A DNA stretch of 64,000 nt from Pelagibius litoralis. Its GTDB lineage: Bacteria > Pseudomonadota > Alphaproteobacteria > Kiloniellales > Kiloniellaceae. A program made the position numbers and the translations under genes. Of the stretch, positions 62,435-64,000 are shown piece after piece. The stretch's first letter is position 1, and each line of letters starts with the position of its first letter. The stretch is from the NCBI RefSeq assembly GCF_011683915.1, contig NZ_JAAQPH010000004.1, positions 1-64,000 on the forward strand, given 5' to 3'. The notes beneath the pieces are model-generated. The model did not search any database and had not been told where the DNA came from. It was given only the letters and a program-made list of their open reading frames with translations.

Positions 62435-63067
62435 ATGATCGAGGTTGTCACCGTTTTTCTGGGGATCGTGTTCGCGCAGGCCGCGCCGGGCCCGAACATG
62501 ATGGCGGTGGCGGCCGCCTCGCTGGGGTCGGGCCGTTTTCACGGCGTCGCAACGGCGGCGGGGATCGCCTCCGGGGTTTTCATCTGGGCGATTCTTTTCG
62601 CACTCGGGATCGGGGCGGTTCTCCAGGCCTTTCCGCAGACCGTCATGGCGATGCGCCTTCTCGGCGGTGGCTATCTTCTCTATCTCGGCCTCAGGGCGCT
62701 GCGCGCAGCGGTCGTCGGCTCTGGCGACGCTGCGGCGGCCGGGCGTTCCGAGGTTGCGGGGGCCGCCGCCTATGGACGCGGGTTTCTGGTTGTCATGACC
62801 AATCCCAAAGCCGCTCTCATGTGGGTGGCAGTCTCTATGTTCCTGGTGTCATCGGGCCTTTCGACGCTGCAGTTTCTCGCCGTCGGCCTGGGCGCTTCGG
62901 CTTCCGCCATGATCATCTACGGAACCTATGCGCTGCTTTTCTCCACCGGTATTGCCCTGCGCGCCTATGGCCGCTTTTCCCGGCTTGTCGAGGGCACCTT
63001 CGGGGCCCTGTTCGGCGCGGCCGGCGGCAAATTGATTCTCGATGGCGTGAGGGAAATGCGCTCTTAG
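62435..63067 (+). CDS. LysE family transporter
   Basis: A 210-residue six-helix membrane protein with the LysE/RhtB pattern: 'FLGIVFAQAAPGPNMMAVAA', 'AAGIASGVFIWAILFALGIG', 'LGGGYLLYLGLRALRAA' and 'NPKAALMWVAVSMFLVSSGL'. It exports amino acids such as homoserine, threonine or lysine, though the substrate is unassigned. The ATG at 62435 gives the family N-terminus. Repeat family B lies after the stop. Confidence 0.9.
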   Translation: MIEVVTVFLGIVFAQAAPGPNMMAVAAASLGSGRFHGVATAAGIASGVFIWAILFALGIGAVLQAFPQTVMAMRLLGGGYLLYLGLRALRAAVVGSGDAAAAGRSEVAGAAAYGRGFLVVMTNPKAALMWVAVSMFLVSSGLSTLQFLAVGLGASASAMIIYGTYALLFSTGIALRAYGRFSRLVEGTFGALFGAAGGKLILDGVREMRS

Positions 63068-63070
63068 GCA

Positions 63071-63190
63071 TTTTCGACTTATGTCGAATCGGTTCTAGCC
63101 CGCACCCCCTCCCGGCCACCCATAGGATACTGGCGTTGGGTGGCCGGGAGGGGGTGCGGGCTGGTGCCGTCAAAAAGTGAAAGAATCTAG
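63071..63190. repeat. Dispersed repeat family B, copy 2 (inverted relative to copy 1)
   Basis: TTTTCGACTTATGTCG at the left edge, arms CCCCCTCCCGGCCACCC and GGGTGGCCGGGAGGGGG, then GGTGCCGTCAAAAAGTGAAAG on the right. The reverse complement of 28281-28403 aligns over the whole length with few differences. It lies between the LysE and HIT genes. Confidence 0.85.
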
Positions 63191-63204
63191 GGCGCAAACT
63201 TTTT

Positions 63205-63675
63205 TTATCTCAGCCCTTCGCGTACACGCGCGGCGATCTCCAAGAGACGTTCGCGCGGTATCGGCGGAAAGTCGAGACTGACGATCCGGGTCATTCCGTT
63301 CGGCATTTTTTCCTCGGTGATCTCACCGCGGATCATCTGATCGTTGAGGGCGTCGCCGGCGCGGTGTGGCGCGAGATGAAGGTGTAGGTGCGGAACGCCG
63401 TCACCGAAGATGTAGATGTAGACGATGTCCGCGTCTGTCGCCTCCTTCAGCCTGCGGGTGCTGGCTGCCAGGACCGTCCCGAATGTTCGCGCCTCTTCCC
63501 CATCCAACTCGGTGATAAAGGCGATGTGGCGTTTCGGCTCAAGATAGGCAAAGCCCGGCACTATGGTCGCCAGGCTGACGGTCAGCCGCCAGTACGCATC
63601 TTCCCAGACCCGGGTGCGTTCAAGCTCGTCGTCCGCGGCGGCACCGCGGCACATCGGACAGTCGCTTTCGGGCAT
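63205..63675 (-). CDS. HIT family protein
   Basis: 156 residues with the histidine-triad loop 'GVPHLHLHLAPHR', the nucleotide-binding and nucleotidyl-transfer site of HIT hydrolases. An N-terminal 'CPMCRG' adds a zinc-knuckle-like CxxC. 'VPGFAYLEPKRHIAFITEL' matches the galactose-1-phosphate uridylyltransferase-like branch. It probably hydrolyses or transfers nucleotide groups in the cytosol. The ATG at 63675 is used; the frame to 63786 adds non-homologous residues. Confidence 0.88.
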   Translation of the reverse strand: MPESDCPMCRGAAADDELERTRVWEDAYWRLTVSLATIVPGFAYLEPKRHIAFITELDGEEARTFGTVLAASTRRLKEATDADIVYIYIFGDGVPHLHLHLAPHRAGDALNDQMIRGEITEEKMPNGMTRIVSLDFPPIPRERLLEIAARVREGLR

Positions 63676-63808
63676 CGATGCTTTCCTTTCCTGAGTGACG
63701 GAAAGTTTCTGTAGCGCGCGATGATGTCCGCCCTTCATAGCACATTGGATCTCCGCCTTTGAGTCGACGGTGCTGCCTGCGCCCATCGGTGGCGGCCAAA
63801 AAAGGGCG

Positions 63809-63872
63809 TTGACAATTCGGATGGAAAAATCAGAATATCAAATATAAGAACACTGTATCAATTATAGGAACA
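63809..63872 (+). promoter_or_regulatory. Promoter and direct-repeat operator of the IclR gene
   Basis: A TTGACA -35 (63809-63814) is followed after 17 bp by AGAATA. Two 17-bp direct repeats, TATCAAATATAAGAACA (63836-63852) and TATCAATTATAGGAACA (63856-63872), differ at two positions and have a 20-bp period. They cover the likely transcription start. IclR regulators often bind such repeats next to their own gene. Confidence 0.6.
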
Positions 63873-63877
63873 ATTTT

Positions 63878-64000
63878 TTGGCCAACACCAGCCAGTCTCT
63901 GGAACGCGGTCTTTCCATCCTCGAACTCCTGGAGGCCGAAGCCGGCCCCCTGGGCATTCGGGAGATGGCCAGGCGCCTTCAGCTCAGCCCGGCCATCGTT
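63878..64000 (+). CDS. IclR family transcriptional regulator, N-terminal part (cut by window edge)
   Basis: The frame starting at the TTG at 63878 encodes 41 residues up to the edge: 'SQSLERGLSILELLEAEAGP' then 'LGIREMARRLQLSPAIV'. This is the winged-helix start typical of IclR proteins. AGGAA lies 7 nt upstream. The rest of the protein, including the ligand-binding domain, is beyond the window. It is probably a regulator of an adjacent catabolic operon to the right. Confidence 0.8.
   Translation, partial: MANTSQSLERGLSILELLEAEAGPLGIREMARRLQLSPAIV

Overview
The window looks like chromosomal DNA of a GC-rich alphaproteobacterium, probably of the Rhodospirillales/Kiloniellales type. This is inferred from gene content, not from a phylogenetic marker: an RpoE-ChrR (ECF11-type) pair, IalB, DUF1127-like, a four-gene Mla-type lipid transporter, DUF427/DUF1203/DUF3253/DUF3429 proteins, and intergenic palindromes of kinds common in this class. 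Core genes (folD, argG, rlmN, pgk, one tRNA-Ala) are mixed with accessory metabolic and stress genes. There is no prophage, integrase, CRISPR array or rRNA operon. The only mobile-element trace is the 5' end of an IS5-type transposase gene cut by the left edge.

Layout. 1-9.5 kb: transposase fragment, tRNA-Ala(CGC), yggT, an apparently frameshifted DUF167 gene, folD, DUF3253, nnrU, an alternative oxidase, an AraC regulator, a PAS protein, azlC-azlD, argG and two paralogous small membrane proteins. 9.5-19 kb: rlmN, ialB, the sigma/anti-sigma pair with a matching promoter, an ArsR-like regulator overlapping a haloacetate-dehalogenase-like hydrolase, a SpoU methyltransferase, asparaginase, quinone oxidoreductase, a methyltransferase and a DUF1127-like small protein. 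19.5-30.4 kb: an ankyrin-VOC fusion, acetoacetyl-CoA synthetase, two EamA exporters, DUF3429, DUF1232, CatB-type acetyltransferase, a RibD-C/DHFR-like protein, ComB and a hybrid-less sensor kinase. 30.7-36.1 kb: a very acidic coiled-coil protein downstream of an MlaE-MlaF-MlaD-PqiC-like operon. 36.3-45.4 kb: OsmC, a TPR protein, a BaiN-type flavoprotein, a serine hydrolase, DUF427, DUF1203, TerB-like, a PEP-mutase-like protein and TetR. 45.5-55.6 kb: a sterol-desaturase-family protein divergent from TetR, a MacAB-like exporter, pgk, and a polyamine-type ABC importer ending in an acetylpolyamine deacetylase-like gene. 55.7-64 kb: a LuxR regulator, a P-type cation ATPase, a split ada/ogt pair, two overlapping methyltransferases, LysE, a HIT protein and the start of an IclR regulator.

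Genes that appear to work together: rpoE with chrR (singlet-oxygen-type stress); nnrU with the alternative oxidase (possibly respiration under nitric oxide); the ArsR-like regulator with its overlapping dehalogenase; the Mla-type operon; the TetR/sterol-desaturase divergon, whose intergenic region carries a large nested inverted repeat; the adaptor-permease-ATPase exporter; and the PotABCD-like importer plus deacetylase facing a LuxR regulator across a dyad-bearing region.

I found no clear new defence or mobile system. The less ordinary items are the ankyrin-VOC fusion, the acidic coiled-coil protein beside the Mla operon, several long operator-like dyads (12986-13011, 45372-45433, 55716-55746, 63836-63872) and at least five families of dispersed palindromic repeats.
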